Positions 22,496-35,699 of a stretch of 64,000 nucleotides of DNA are shown piece by piece (the stretch's first letter is position 1; each line of letters starts with the position of its first letter). The position numbers and the translations under genes were made by a program. The stretch spans positions 15,528,643 through 15,592,642 of the forward strand of contig NC_081553.1 of the NCBI RefSeq assembly GCF_963082655.1, written 5' to 3'. The DNA is from Stomoxys calcitrans. Its lineage: Eukaryota; Arthropoda; Insecta; Diptera; Muscidae. A model generated the notes under the pieces. The model saw only the letters and a list, made by a program, of their open reading frames with translations. It had not been told where the DNA came from and did no database searches.

Positions 22496-22737
22496 AAGCT
22501 TAGCTAAAATCTTCCGGATTGCGGATAGTGGAAAACTTCGTTTTTATGCGGAGTAGCTGCAAATGCGGCCGCGGAGAGTCGGCGATTTAGAGGGGAGAGT
22601 CTTCTAAAACGCCGACTCTCCGCGGGTACACCCGGTCCTTAGAGAGTCGGCCGACTCTCCGCGGCCGCATTTGCAGCTACTCCGCATAAAAACGAAGTTT
22701 TCCACTATCCGCAATCCGGTAGCTTTTAGCTAAGCTT
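22496..22737. repeat. 242-bp inner palindrome, left arm
   Basis: AAGCTTAGCTAAAA...GGATTGCGGATAGTGG...GCGGCCGCGGAGAGTCGGC (22496-22583) recurs inverted at about 22650-22737. The stem is about 85 bp with few mismatches. Between lie CCGACTCTCC repeats and a perfect 18-bp palindrome GAGAGTCGGCCGACTCTC at 22642-22659. A diverged single-orientation relative lies at 42068-42300, so one half was probably LINE-linked sequence that was inversely duplicated. Confidence 0.8.
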
Positions 22738-23231
22738 CCCGTGATTACGATGAACTCCACACAAGTCGGAGCTCTGAATGCCAGCATGTGTGGTACTCAT
22801 AGTTATCCCGTTTCGGCCGGAGCTATTTTGCGAAAAATTTAGCAGTATGCATATTGTTGGGCTATAAAGAATTGGCTTGATAAAGGCTTTCAAGCCAATT
22901 TCAAACTTTATTCAGCTGGGCTAAATAAGTTTCTCTATGGGAAAACTGTAATTCAGCTTGACTTAATGAAAAATTTCAGTTTCGTTTCATTGATGAATGA
23001 GTGTTACAAAATTTTAATGAATGAAGGGTTTTTTCCGAATTTCCATCGGTAGTTTGAGATATTAAAAAGTAAATCTCCGACACACTTTGAGGTATTTCAT
23101 TCACAACATTTTTAAGCTTTTACCATGATGACAACTATTGTTAGGAATTTAAATAAAATGACCTACTTATAACATATTTGTGATTCCGTATCCCCCAAAT
23201 GAGACGACCTTTACAAATCCATCACCGTCAC

Positions 23232-24827
<1,596 letters not shown>

Positions 24828-25321
24828 GTGACGGTGATGGATTTGTAAAGGTCGTCTCATTTGGGGGATACGGAATCACAAATATGTTATAAGTAGGTCA
24901 TTTTATTTAAATTCCTAACAATAGTTGTCATCATGGTAAAAGCTTAAAAATGTTGTGAATGAAATACCTCAAAGTGTGTCGGAGATTTACTTTTTAATAT
25001 CTCAAACTACCGATGGAAATTCGGAAAAAACCCTTCATTCATTAAAATTTTGTAACACTCATTCATCAATGAAACGAAACTGAAATTTTTCATTAAGTCA
25101 AGCTGAATTACAGTTTTCCCATAGAGAAACTTATTTAGCCCAGCTGAATAAAGTTTGAAATTGGCTTGAAAGCCTTTATCAAGCCAATTCTTTATAGCCC
25201 AACAATATGCATACTGCTAAATTTTTCGCAAAATAGCTCCGGCCGAAACGGGATAACTATGAGTACCACACATGCTGGCATTCAGAGCTCCGACTTGTGT
25301 GGAGTTCATCGTAATCACGGG

Positions 25322-25563
25322 AAGCTTAGCTAAAAGCTACCGGATTGCGGATAGTGGAAAACTTCGTTTTTATGCGGAGTAGCTGCAAATGCGGCCGCGG
25401 AGAGTCGGCCGACTCTCTAAGGACCGGGTGTACCCGCGGAGAGTCGGCGTTTTAGAAGACTCTCCCCTCTAAATCGCCGACTCTCCGCGGCCGCATTTGC
25501 AGCTACTCCGCATAAAAACGAAGTTTTCCACTATCCGCAATCCGGAAGATTTTAGCTAAGCTT
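25322..25563. repeat. 242-bp inner palindrome, right arm
   Basis: Mirror copy of 22496-22737. The two hairpins lie symmetrically about 1.4 kb on either side of the main centre. Confidence 0.8.
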
Positions 25564-25869
25564 TTTAATTTATCCACCTGTTCCTTAGCATATGGTTTAT
25601 CCAGTCTTTAAGGACCGGGTATACCCGGTACTGGTCTAAGGATTGGATCAGTGTGTCGCTCCGCACATTGTTGAAAGCCTCCTCGATGTCAATACATACC
25701 GCCAGTGTGTACGTTTTGGCATCGAACGATTCTCTATTTTATGCACAACCTCGAGCAGGTCAGTCTCCACCGACCTCCACCAACCCTTGACATAGGCATG
25801 CTGTTTGTATTTGAGCAGTTCGCTGGATGTCATACTCTTTATTATGGTGTCCACAATACGTTCCATGGT
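25564..25869 (-). pseudogene. LINE reverse transcriptase remnant, right arm
   Basis: Mirror copy of the RT remnant at 22190-22495 with the same frameshifts, so it was already dead before the inverted duplication. Confidence 0.75.
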
Positions 25870-26229
25870 TTTGAGGTAAGTGTGTCAATTTTTAATCCAA
25901 TTTTGTTCATGTTTTTATCATACCAATGGGAGCCTGTTCAAAAAATGGGCAAATTATGATATGCCTTAAAAACAGTTATAAACCCAATATGTGTTGACTC
26001 TGATTCACAATCTCGATTTTATCTTCATTTAGACCAATTTCACGCCATTATTAAATGTCCAATATAGATATCGGAGCACATAAAAAATCGATAAGCCAAT
26101 ACATAATGTAATATAAGAACTTTAAATAATATCAAGACTTTGATTAGAGAAGCGTAGTGGTCACTTAAGCGTTTATGGAATATTCAGGCATTCCACATTC
26201 AAATCCGAACCAGAGAAGTGTTAGACAAC

Positions 26230-26972
26230 ATGAAAGTCGCATACATAATCTACGCGGTCTTATTGGGACTTTCGGCCAGCAATGCCAAACGTTTGGTGGG
26301 CAAACTCACCAACCAAAGAGATGGTAATCAGGGGCGAGTAGTGGGAGGTGAAGTAGCTGAGGTGGGCTTTGCCAAATATCAAATATCGCTGCAAGGCATG
26401 TTTGGTGGTCACATGTGTGGTGGAGCCATTATATCAGATCGTTGGGTTTTGACCGCAGCTCATTGTGTTTTCGGCTACAACCCACCCTATCTACGTGTCA
26501 TAACTGGTACCAATGTTTTCTATGAACCCGGTGCCACCTACGAGGTACAAGAATACTGGACTCACTGCAACTATGATAATCCTGCGTTTCATAATGACAT
26601 TGCCTTGATGCTGCTGACCAAACCGATTGTGTTCAATGAACGTACTCAACCTATTTCACTGCCGGTAAAACCTCTTAAAGATGGCGATGAGTTAATTCTA
26701 ACCGGTTGGGGTAGTACTGAGTTTGGCAGTGATCTTTCCGAAAATCTGATGAAGCTACATACGAAATTCATCACCTACAAGAAGTGCTATGACAGTTTTG
26801 ATGGCGAAATGCCCGCAATGACTGAGATGTTGGATGTTGGTCATGTTTGCACTTTTACTCGTGATGCTGAAGGTTCTTGCCATGGCGATTCCGGTGGTCC
26901 CTTGGTCAGCAATGGCTACTTGTACGGTTTGGTTAACTGGGGCATGCCTTGTGCCATTGGCTTGGAAATATA

Positions 26973-27037
<65 letters not shown>

Positions 27038-27057
27038 CGCCCGATTTTAACTTCTAG
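26230..27057 (+). pseudogene. Truncated second copy of the chymotrypsin-like gene
   Basis: Identical in protein sequence to residues 1-245 of the gene at 20951-21829 (start 26230; an in-frame GTG at 26218 is not the start). It keeps the signal peptide, RVVGG activation site and all three triad residues, but stops matching after codon 245 at 26964, exactly at a codon boundary. The frame then runs through a TA tract as about 30 residues of Glu-Ile-Tyr-Ile repeats to a stop at 27057. It lacks the C-terminal helix (LDWIRKV) and the Cys-rich tail, so a stable active enzyme is unlikely. Its 5' flank is a full copy, so it could still be transcribed, divergently from the intact gene some 4.4 kb away. 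Its existence depends on the palindrome being real. Confidence 0.85.
26965..27037. repeat. TA microsatellite at outer palindrome junction
   Basis: GAAATATATA... with ATACATATA interruptions joins the truncated protease directly to type D repeat sequence. Confidence 0.9.
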
Positions 27058-27720
27058 AGTCACAGCAAGCGCATTTATTGACCCATCTTGCCAAAATTTT
27101 AATTTTGCAAAACGCTTTCCTCGACGACTGCCACAGTGTCTGAGAAATTTGCTCGAAATCGGTTCAGATTTAGGTATAGCTCAAATATATATGTTTCTCC
27201 GATTTTGAGAAATATTGCACCAAAGTGCTCCGTGTTTAAGCGATTATCTCGAAGTTTGACTCCTGTCATTATTTCTTATGGCTTTAGACATTACTGGTGA
27301 ATTCCACAGAATTCGGCACAGATTTAGATATAGCTTTCATATTTATGTATATCGCCCGATGTTCACTTCTAGGATCACTGCAAGCGCATTCATTCGCCAA
27401 CATTGCCAAAATTTTCACAACGCTTTCCTCCGCACCTACCTAATTATCTGAGAAGTTTGTTCAACATCGGTTCAAAATTAGATATAGTTCGCCAGATTTT
27501 TGGTAATTTCCAATAATGTTGTAATTTGTCAACTGTACAACAGTTTGAACATATTTGCTCGAAATTTGATACGGATTGTTTAATAACACATCTGAAAATA
27601 TCTACCGAGGTCGATCGATATCGGTTCACAATTGGATAGCATAGCTCTCACATTGTAATTATAGGGTAGGTGTAGGGTATTGTATAGTCGGCACCGCCCG
27701 ACTTTTGCCTTTCCTTACTG
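27038..27720 (+). repeat. Type D repeat, 3' portion
   Basis: CGCCCGATTTTAACTTCTAG, AGCAAGCGCATTTATTG, CAAAACGCTTTCCTCGACG and three more units, then GGTGTAGGGTATTGTATAGTCGG-like text, CACCGCCCGACTTTTG and CCTTTCCTTACTG. The units follow in register from those at 23232-23926, so the two pieces were one element before the inverted copy came between them. Confidence 0.85.
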
Positions 27721-28549
27721 ATTTATTATTGATTAAATGGGAAATATTTTGCGACAAAATAACTTCCATTCGAGTCAATTAAGAAAATAAAACAAATTCA
27801 CGACATCTTTTATTGCCAAATCCAAGAAATTCAACTCTAAGCTCAAAGCTAAGCCCCCCAAAGCTGAAGGTGATAAAAATTAATACAAATTTAAACAATT
27901 TAACAAAATGCAATTTCATTTCTCGCATCTCTGATGCCAACTGGAGAACAATAAAATTTTATGCAAATTTAGTTTTTGTGTTAAAAAAATTCAAATTCAC
28001 TCAATCAATGATTACAAAGACTACATTTTAATTGTTTTAAAGAAGACGCTTTAAACAAATCGCTTACAAATCAGTCAGAAAATGAAACAAACAGAGCGAA
28101 TCGGACGATCCCCGAACTTTTGCTCTTCCAAAAACCCCAACGAATTTATTAGAAAGGCCTTAGGCTGGCGGTTGACGTTCATTTACTTTGCCCACAAGAA
28201 GAAGAAGAAAACCCTTTGGAAAAAACTCCAAGTGTTGAGCTGGCTGTAAATCCAACAACGAAATGAAAAAAAGTTTTGATCACATTTAAAAGGCTGTGGT
28301 TTTCGTTTTGGTTTGGTTTTTTTTATTTGTTGAGACAATAATTTTGATAAGCTGCTAGCAGATAGACAGAGATGATGAGATAATGGCTCATTTTTGGACA
28401 CTCGTCGTCTTGTCGTGTAATAGAGTGTGGAAAATGTGTTACGCTGATCTTTGGGGACGATCTTTTCATTCATTGATTCATCCATCCACTTTGTGTTTCT
28501 TTTGGGAGTTTTCGTTTGTTGTTTTTTGTGGCCCGGTTTTTAAGGGCAG
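27721..28549. other. Intergenic upstream of the Tweedle-like gene
   Basis: About 830 bp without recognised repeats. It contains short T and GAAGAAGAAG runs (28195-28210) and a CATTCATTGATTCATCC run near 28465. It is likely to hold upstream control sequence for the gene at 28664, but no specific site is identified. Confidence 0.4.
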
Positions 28550-28590
28550 TATATAAACTGATGGTCACTTGGTGATGGGTCATCAGTCAT
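28550..28590 (+). promoter_or_regulatory. TATA box and initiator of Tweedle-like gene
   Basis: TATATAAA at 28550-28557 and TCAGTC at 28583-28588, matching the arthropod initiator TCAGT at the usual spacing of about 30 bp. The resulting 5' UTR is about 80 nt. Confidence 0.75.
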
Positions 28591-28663
28591 CTAGCATCAG
28601 TTCAACAGTTTAAGCCCACAACAGCTTTTCTAACTAGACAATAACTTCAGCCTAAGCATAAAC

Positions 28664-31600
28664 ATGAAGATCTTTGTGGTACGTTAAAGTGCGAAGAAAA
28701 AAACCTTGTACAAATTTTAAATAGCATAAATATCTTGAAACGTATCATAAAAATGAGTGAATAATGAATTAAAGATACAAATATGATATAAGGACTAAAA
28801 CCTCCTAAATGGATATTAAAAATGGACTACATTTGAGTGATAGTGATTTGAGTGATCGGATTGGCTATAAAAATGGACTAAAGTGAACTACATATTTATA
28901 TCAAAAACAAGAGCAAGCATATGTAATAAAGACAACGAATTCTTGCCATATCACATAGCCAGCAACTTGGATCTTCTACTAACCTTACACAATATTACGT
29001 CATAATACTTATATCGGCAAAAAGTTGAGCCAAACATTGGTCTTGCTTTACTTTCGTGCAAGTGCAGTGTTCTGTTAAGATTTTTACTGCAAAGTTGTTG
29101 TGCATAGTTATCGATATCATGCGATAACAAGTGATTGTGAACAATTAAGAGCGTGCTAAGTTCGGCCGGGCCGAATCTTATATACCCTCCACCATAGATC
29201 GCATTTGACGAGTTATTTGCGCGAAATCTCTTTTTAGGCAAACAATTGAATGCTGAACATTGAAGAAGTCATTGTGTTCCATTTCAGTCCATTCGGATAA
29301 AAATTGCGCCTTGTTGGGGCTCAAGAAGCAAAATCGGGAGATCGGTTTATATGGGGGCTGTATCAAGCTATAGATCGATTCAGACCATATTGGACACGTA
29401 AGGTCACGTTGAAGGTCATGGGAGCAGCTGTTGTACAAAATTTCAGCCAAATCGGATGAGAATTGTGTTTTCTAGAGGCTCAAGAAGTCAAGATCCCAGA
29501 TCGGTGTATATGGCAGCTATATCAGGTTATGCACCGATTTTCACCATACTTAATTTAGTTGTTGAAAGTCATAACAAAACACTTCATGCAAAATTTCAGT
29601 CAAATCGGATGAGAATTGCGCCCTATAGCGGTTCAAGAAATTAAGACCCAAGATCGGCTTATATGGCGGCTATATCTGGTTATGAACCGATTTGAACCAT
29701 ATTTAGCAAAGTTGTTGGAAGTGATACCAAAACACCATGTGCAAAATTTCAGTCAAATCGGACGAGAATTGTTCACTCTACAGGCTCAAGAAGTCAAGAC
29801 CCAAGATCGGTTTATATGGCAGCTATATAAAAACATGGTCCGATTTGGCCATTTACAATCCCATCCGACCTACACTTATAAAAAGTATTTGTGCAAAATT
29901 CAAGCGGCTAGCTTTACTGCTTCGAGAGTTAGCGTGCTTTCGACAGACGGACGGAACGAGGGACAGAAATGGCTAAATCGACTTAAAATGTCATGACGAT
30001 CAAGAATATATATACGTTATGGGGTCTTGGAGGCATATGTCGAGGTGTTATAAACAGAATGACGAAATTAGTATACCCCCATCCTATGGTGGAGGGTATA
30101 AAAACACTATGATTAAGACTTTAGCAAATCAACATTTCAAAGCTAATTTACGCTATTGAAAAATGTTTGATTGGATAGTGATATCATCTTTTCTGACGCA
30201 AACACACTAGTGTTGAACATTAATGAAACGATGCTGCACATGATTACGTTTTGAGTCATAAACCATTGAGCCTAAAAATCGTAATGGTCGGTAATATCAA
30301 CAAGTGGATTAACTGCACATCGTAGAGGCTAATGCAACCCGACCATCTATATGGTGGCTTAACACAGAAGTAGATAAATTTTCAGTTGTCCTTTCTTAGT
30401 GTAGATTTTTAAAGGCAGATTAACAGATAGATACATAGATATAGAAATCAATGTAGTGACTAAACCAGTATGCCACCGTAACATCAAAAAAAAATGTTCA
30501 GCAATCGAACTGCACTATTTGATTTGTGAAAAGTTTACTCCTGCTCCGCAATGGCAAGTTCATGGGCAAATTTACAATTTACACAATGATTGACGAAAAA
30601 AGTTAACCCCTTATAAAGGGTGATTTTTTGAGGTTAGGATTTTCATGCATTAGTATTTGACAGATCACGTGGGATTTCAGACATGGTGTCAAAGAGAAAG
30701 ATGCTCAGTATGCTTTGACATTTCATCATGAATAGACTTACTAACGAGCAACGCTTGCAAATCATTGAATTTTATTACCAAAATCAGTGTTCGGTTCGAA
30801 ATGTGGTCATTCACCGTAACGTTGCGTCCAACAGCATCTTTGAAAAAATACGGTCCAATGATTCCACCAGCGTACAAACCACACCAAACAGTGCATTTTT
30901 CGGGATGCATGGGCAGTTCTTGAACGGCTTCTGGTTGCTCTTCACTCCAAATGCGGCAATTTTGCTTATTTACGTAGCCATTCAACCAGAAATGAGCCTC
31001 ATCGCTGAACAAAATTTGTCAAAATTTGAACACATTTCGAACCGAACACTGATTTTGGTAATAAAATTCAATGATTTGCAAGCGTTGCTCGTTAGTAAGT
31101 CTATTCATGATGAAATGTCAAAGCATACTGAGCATCTTTCTCTTTGACACCATGTCTGAAATCCCACGTGATCTGTCAAATACTAATGCATGAAAATCCT
31201 AACCTCAAAAAAATCACCCTTTACTTATGGTAGGGTAATCTAGTTTAAATGATTCAATTATTTTAAATGCGCCCGAAAGTATGCCCCAATTTACTGTTGA
31301 TACATTTACTTGTATTAGCCAAGTCACAAACCTAAAGGAGATAAAACTCAAAAATTATCTATTTGCATATTCCGCCACCTTATGTTTACTCAAATATGAA
31401 AAAGTTTTGCCGAAATTATTTAACGAATTTTTTATAGTGAGCGAGCGTCTAAATAAACCATACAGAAACATTGTCATAAAATAGTTTATTTCACGCTCAT
31501 AGAAAAAAGTTTGCTGAAAATAGCAAACACTGTCTGCTGAATATTAGTAGTTAATTTTGCTGCTATTATAGCAGTAGTTCTGCTATTACAGCAGTAGTTC

Positions 31601-33652
31601 TGAAATTTCAAAGCAGCAGGCAGAATGCTGGAAAGTCAGTTGTATGCTGAAAATGAACGCTGCTTTATCATGAGGGGAAAGTAGAAGAAAAAATAAAATA
31701 CAAATGTAAATGTTTGACTTAGTGGATAATTATAATCACAACTGAATGTATACTTTCCATATTTCTTTCAATTTAGTAACAAAAGGTCATGTACAAATTA
31801 GTACAGCAATAACAAGGCCTGCCGTCTCAGTGTACATCACACTGCTACAACAACAACAAAGACAACAAATTATGTTGGGAAAGTATATTACTAAAAGGAA
31901 ATTACCTCATCAACAGATCCTTGCACACATAACCATTGCTACGAAGGTGGCGAAAAGTCTCGCGTGAATTATTTTACTCTGCACTGCCGTGGATACTGCT
32001 ATTTGGTTTTTCTGATATTTTGTCTCTATCCGTTTCTCGTGTGTAGTAAAGTAGAACAACAACAGTTGAAAACAATTTTAAACAGGGAAATGCCGCATAA
32101 GTCCTGAATGCTTATGACGCATGTGTTCTGTGTATTGTTAAAAATATTGTGTGTGTATTGTTAAATGTCATTCGTTGACCTTCGGGCCTGCTCCTGAAGA
32201 CCTAACTAGAGACAGAACCACAGCGTCATGTAGCTTGAGGCACATCCACAGATTTTATTTCCAGGAAGAGAGATAAACACATTGATAAGTATACCGATCC
32301 ACACGGATTTTATGAAAATTGGTTTGCAGAAAGATATAGCTCCCATATATATGCTGTACCCAATTTCTAGACCCGTAATTGATATAATTGTGCACAGATT
32401 TTCCTGAAATTTGGCGCGAAATGTTTTGGCAACCAACTGAGAGATAGCGTCCATATACTTACATCGCCTAAATAACACTTTGTGAAAAAGTGTTAGGCAT
32501 TATATAGTCGGCACCGCCCGAGTTTTGTCCTACCTTTCTTATTTGGTGTCACAAAAAGTTCTCAGCACAACAATATTTTGGATTTATTAAATAAATCGCT
32601 TTTTACGTAGTATTGTCCACATTCCATGATTACTTTATTCTCTGTGTATTTCTGTGATTAAATTATTAATCCTTATAAATTTTCTCTACTTCCTTTTCTG
32701 TATCTAATTTTAGACTATTCTGGTAGCATCTACCCTGGCCTTAGTCCATGGTTCTCCTCAAAATTATTTTGGTCAACAGAATAACATCATACCCAGCTCA
32801 TTTCTTAAACCAAATTCTCAGTATTTGCCTGCACAACAACAACAACAACAACAACAGAACAACTTCCAACAGTTCCCACAGACCCAGCGCTATATAGTAC
32901 CACAACAGCAACAACCACAACCCATTATTATGCGATTCCCCATGCCTGCTGATTTCCCCACCAATTTCAGTTTCCAACCTGCTGTGGCCGGAAGAACCAG
33001 CCGTCGCTTCCGTCCACGTCAACGCATTGCCAAAAAACCAATTGTTACCAAAAACTTTTTCATCCACTCGGCTCCCGAAGAAACACAAGCTGAAATTGAT
33101 GAAGAATTGTCCCAATTGCAACAACAACCACGCAAACACTACAATGTCCTGTTCGTTAAGACCCCCAGTCAAACCAACAAGGCAGCAGCTTTAAATTTAG
33201 CCAAGGCCTTGAAGGAGGAAAAAACGGTGGTCTATGTTTTGGCCAAAAAAACTTCGGCTGCCGATTTGCAGGATGCCATACAAGAGGCTCCTCAGCACAT
33301 TAACAAACCCGAAGTTTTCTTCATTAAATACCGCACACCCGAGGAAGCAGCCAATGCCCAACATCAAATTCAGTCTCAATATGATAGCTTGGGTGGATCC
33401 ACCACCATCACCGATGAGGGTGTGGCGCCCAGCACCTCGGTCATTGGCTCCTTAGATGCCTCTGAGGAAGAGGAGGAGGAGGAACAGCAACAGCAATTGG
33501 CCAAGCAACAGCAAGTGCAACAGGAACCTCAGGCGGGGGACTTTGTGACGCAACAACAATCGCAATCGCAGCAATTCGATGAGCAACAGCTGGTGAATGC
33601 CATACAGATGGCCTCCAACAATGGCTATCTGCCACCATCGAATCAGTTCTAG
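28664..33652 (+). CDS. Tweedle/DUF243 cuticular-type protein, two exons
   Basis: The coding exons are 28664-28678 (five codons, MKIFV) and 32714-33652, for 317 residues. The intron (28679-32713) has GTACGT and TTTTAG borders and is phase 0. Without exon 1 there is no signal peptide; with it the protein starts MKIFVTILVASTLALVHG, a good secretion signal. Residues about 40-75 are rich in Gln. The DUF243 core (about 115-255) includes KNFFIHSAPEE, KHYNVLFVKTP, KTVVYVLAKK, NKPEVFFIKYRTPEEA and QYDSLGG. After that come an acidic run and another Gln-rich tail. Tweedle proteins bind chitin and shape larval and pupal cuticle; a single DUF243 domain with low-complexity arms is normal. It does not belong functionally with the protease neighbours. 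Confidence 0.92.
29149..30104 (-). repeat. Type B repeat in the Tweedle intron, full length
   Basis: GAGCGTGCTAAGTTCGGCCG with GC palindrome TTCGGCCGGGCCGAA, TATACCCTCCACCATAG, about five units with GATCGGTTTATATGG, the module GACGGACGGAACGAGGGACAG, and CCCCATCCTATGGTGGAGGGTATA at the end. Confidence 0.85.
30505..30590 (+). repeat. SINE 3' fragment
   Basis: ATCGAACTGCAC, TTGTGAAAAGTTTACTCCTG and AAGTTCATGGGCAAATTTAC match the tail of the SINE at 6625-6908. Confidence 0.6.
30616..31221. mobile_element. Mariner/IS630-type fold-back element with 190-bp inverted ends
   Basis: TA is duplicated at 30614-30615 and 31222-31223. The ends (30616-30805 and 31031-31221) are inverted copies of each other, differing mainly by one extra A. 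Each end contains the start of a transposase frame (MNRLTNEQRLQIIEFYYQN). The middle (about 30806-31030) holds an inverted internal piece reading on the minus strand MFSDEAHFWLNGYVNKQNC, with the DE part of the DDE/D triad, and VWCGLYAGGIIGPYFF. It is therefore a rearranged, non-autonomous derivative that needs transposase from elsewhere. Confidence 0.85.
31222..32262. other. Intron interior with short CAGCAG-like duplications
   Basis: Mostly AT-rich. Around 31558-31602 the block GCTATTATAGCAGTAGTTCT is repeated once as GCTATTACAGCAGTAGTTCT. No gene is supported; an open frame at 31746-31967 has no family features. Confidence 0.4.
32263..32545 (+). repeat. Type D repeat, internally deleted
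   Basis: AGAGATAAACACATTGATAAG and TATACCGATC from the 5' module are followed by one unit and the 3' end TATAGTCGGCACCGCCCGAG. Confidence 0.65.
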
Positions 33653-33927
33653 GAGATCTTCAATGTTAGTTTAATATGTTATTTAGTTAGTTACAAAAGC
33701 TGTTACGATGATTGATTTCAATTGAGATGAGATGCAGAGATGCGAGCATCATTTTTGAGACCCAAATTCGTTCCTTTAGTTGTATCTATCGGAGAAATCA
33801 ATCTGGTCCTTGTTGATTATGCGATGAAAATGCTACAGCCATTCTCTCGTACCTAAGTTTTATTTGTTATTTGTAGTTAAGTTTCACACAATTCATTAAG
33901 TTTTATACTTATTTCGCACAATCCATA

Positions 33928-33933
33928 AATAAA
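33928..33933 (+). terminator. Polyadenylation signal of Tweedle-like gene
   Basis: AATAAA about 275 bp past the stop, followed by an A-rich tract. Confidence 0.6.
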
Positions 33934-34019
33934 CGCTTTGATGAAAAAATTCAAAGAGAAAAATTAAAAAAAAAAAAATTGTCATTTTGAATTTAACACT
34001 TAAATTTAAACCACCGTCA

Positions 34020-34290
34020 CCTGATGTTGAAAGTTATAACAGAACACTATGTGCAAAATTTCAACCAAATCGAATGACAATTGTGGTTTCCGGTGCCTCT
34101 AGATCTCAAATCTAAAGATTGGTTTATATGGGAGCTTTATCAGGTTATAGACCGATTTGGATAATACTAACCACTGATTTTGGAAGTCACGAAAAAAAAC
34201 TATGTGCTAAATTTTTGCCATATTGGATAGTAATTGCGGCTTCCAGAGGCTCAAGAAATCAAGTGGAAGGATAATTTTATATAGGAGCTG
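34020..34290 (-). repeat. Type B repeat fragment
   Basis: Units with AGATTGGTTTATATGGGAGCT and TCAGGTTATAGACCGATTTGG. Neither end is preserved. Confidence 0.6.
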
Positions 34291-34309
34291 TATCCAAACC
34301 TTAACTGAT

Positions 34310-34647
34310 ATGAATGGATTGAGTGTGGGAGCAGCTCATACCATCGCGGTATAATCGAGGCGACGATAGGAAACCTGGAAGGAAGGGAAGAGTTTTCCGA
34401 TCGGATACCTGAGATGAACCTTGAAGTCGAGTGCGAGGCACTGTTGTCATCGGCACAGTCTTGGATTGACAGAACTCTAGTATTGCCATCTGAAAGATCA
34501 TGTTACACGGATGGATCAAAGCTAAAGGACAGCATGGGCCTGGGGGTTTATATTGAGAACCCAGAGACTGAGATCTATTTTAGACTGCCTGACCTGACGG
34601 TCCGGCAGGCGGATATCCGGGCGATCACGGAATGCGTGAAGTGGTGT
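34310..34647 (+). pseudogene. LINE RNase H domain remnant
   Basis: The frame reads LLSSAQSWIDRTLVLPSE, CYTDGSKLKDSMGLGVYIEN and QADIRAITECVKWCG, an RNase H domain of I/LOA-type LINEs (catalytic Asp in YTDGS, Glu replaced by Asp in QADIRA where the family has QAEIxA). It ends abruptly at GTGTGG, where a type A unit begins. It may derive from the same LINE family as the RT remnant at 22190. Confidence 0.75.
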
Positions 34648-35218
34648 GGATATAGCTGCTATATAGACCAATTTTCCGATAAAGAGTCAAATGCCCATAA
34701 AAACTTAATTTTTCATCCAATTTTGCTGAAATTTTAAACAATCAGTAGTTTAAGGCCTCCCGACATCTGACCCAAATATGGATCAGACCGGACTATATTT
34801 AAATATAGCTGCCATATAGAACGATCTGCCGATAAAGGGTCTGAAGCCCATAAAAACATTATTTTTTTTATCCAATTTTACTGAAATTTGAAACTGTGAG
34901 TAGTTTAGGCCACTTGCCATCCGACCCAAATATGGTAAAAATGGGACTGTATTTAGACATAGCTGTCATGTAGACCGATATGCTGGTTAAGGGTCTGAAG
35001 CTCACAAAATCTTTATTTATTACCCGAATTTGTTGAAATTTTAAACACAAAATTCAACAGTGACTTATATTTATAAGACCACTCAATGTGCGTGCCGAAT
35101 TGGGGTGCATAAGTTATCCAATTTTCATAGAATTGTGACGAAAGGGGGTTTACATATATGCCCAATTTGGTGGGTATCCAAAGTTCGGCCCGGCCGAACT
35201 TAATGCCTTTTTATTTCT
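34648..35218 (+). repeat. Type A repeat, 3' part
   Basis: Three units with ATATAGCTGCCATATAGA, then TTTGGTGGGTATCCAAAG, palindrome GTTCGGCCCGGCCGAAC and TTAATGCCTTTTTATTTC. Confidence 0.75.
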
Positions 35219-35221
35219 TTT

Positions 35222-35480
35222 ATTCTAGACCTATACTCTCCTGTTAAAAACTTTACGTTTGAATGCCATATTATTTCCATGGTTTCTCCTGATGGTTTTC
35301 CCATCGCCAACATGTCCATTTTGGGCATAATTTTGTGGGTGGAATGGCTCACTTGTCATTTGGAGCGAAAGTTTTATATCAGATTTGTACTCTACTTTCA
35401 AATACCTTTTTTTGATATCCATATTGTATCAATCGGTTAACATGTCCATTTGGGTGGGGCATTAACCCTTAGCCTTAGAC
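35222..35480. repeat. Interspersed repeat of unknown class
   Basis: CTTTCAAATACCTTTTTTTG, TGATATCCATATTGTATC and AACATGTCCATTTGGGTGG resemble words in 54705-55090. Probably a moderately repeated non-coding fragment. Confidence 0.4.
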
Positions 35481-35699
35481 AACAAATTCGTGTTTTTAGG
35501 TTACTTTAAAATTGTAACAAAATAATTTGATTACATCGGTGCACCTTTTTTCCAAATAAAGATAAGGGCGTAGGTTCTACCCCCTTCCTTCCCCCTTTCG
35601 GGTAATGAAAGCTTAGTAGCTTACACCGAGCGGCTAAACTTTAAAGCAATATCGGTTCAGCCGCTTTTGAACTTATACGGAACATAACGGGTTTCCTAA

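Noticed and set aside
22870..22900. Small 11-bp-stem hairpin (AATTGGCTTGA/TCAAGCCAATT) in each palindrome arm
   Set aside because: Real but short, in AT-rich non-coding sequence, with no run of T or other sign of function.
32798..33172. Minus-strand frame of 124 codons rich in Leu
   Set aside because: Antisense of the Gln-rich CAA/CAG region of the Tweedle-like gene.
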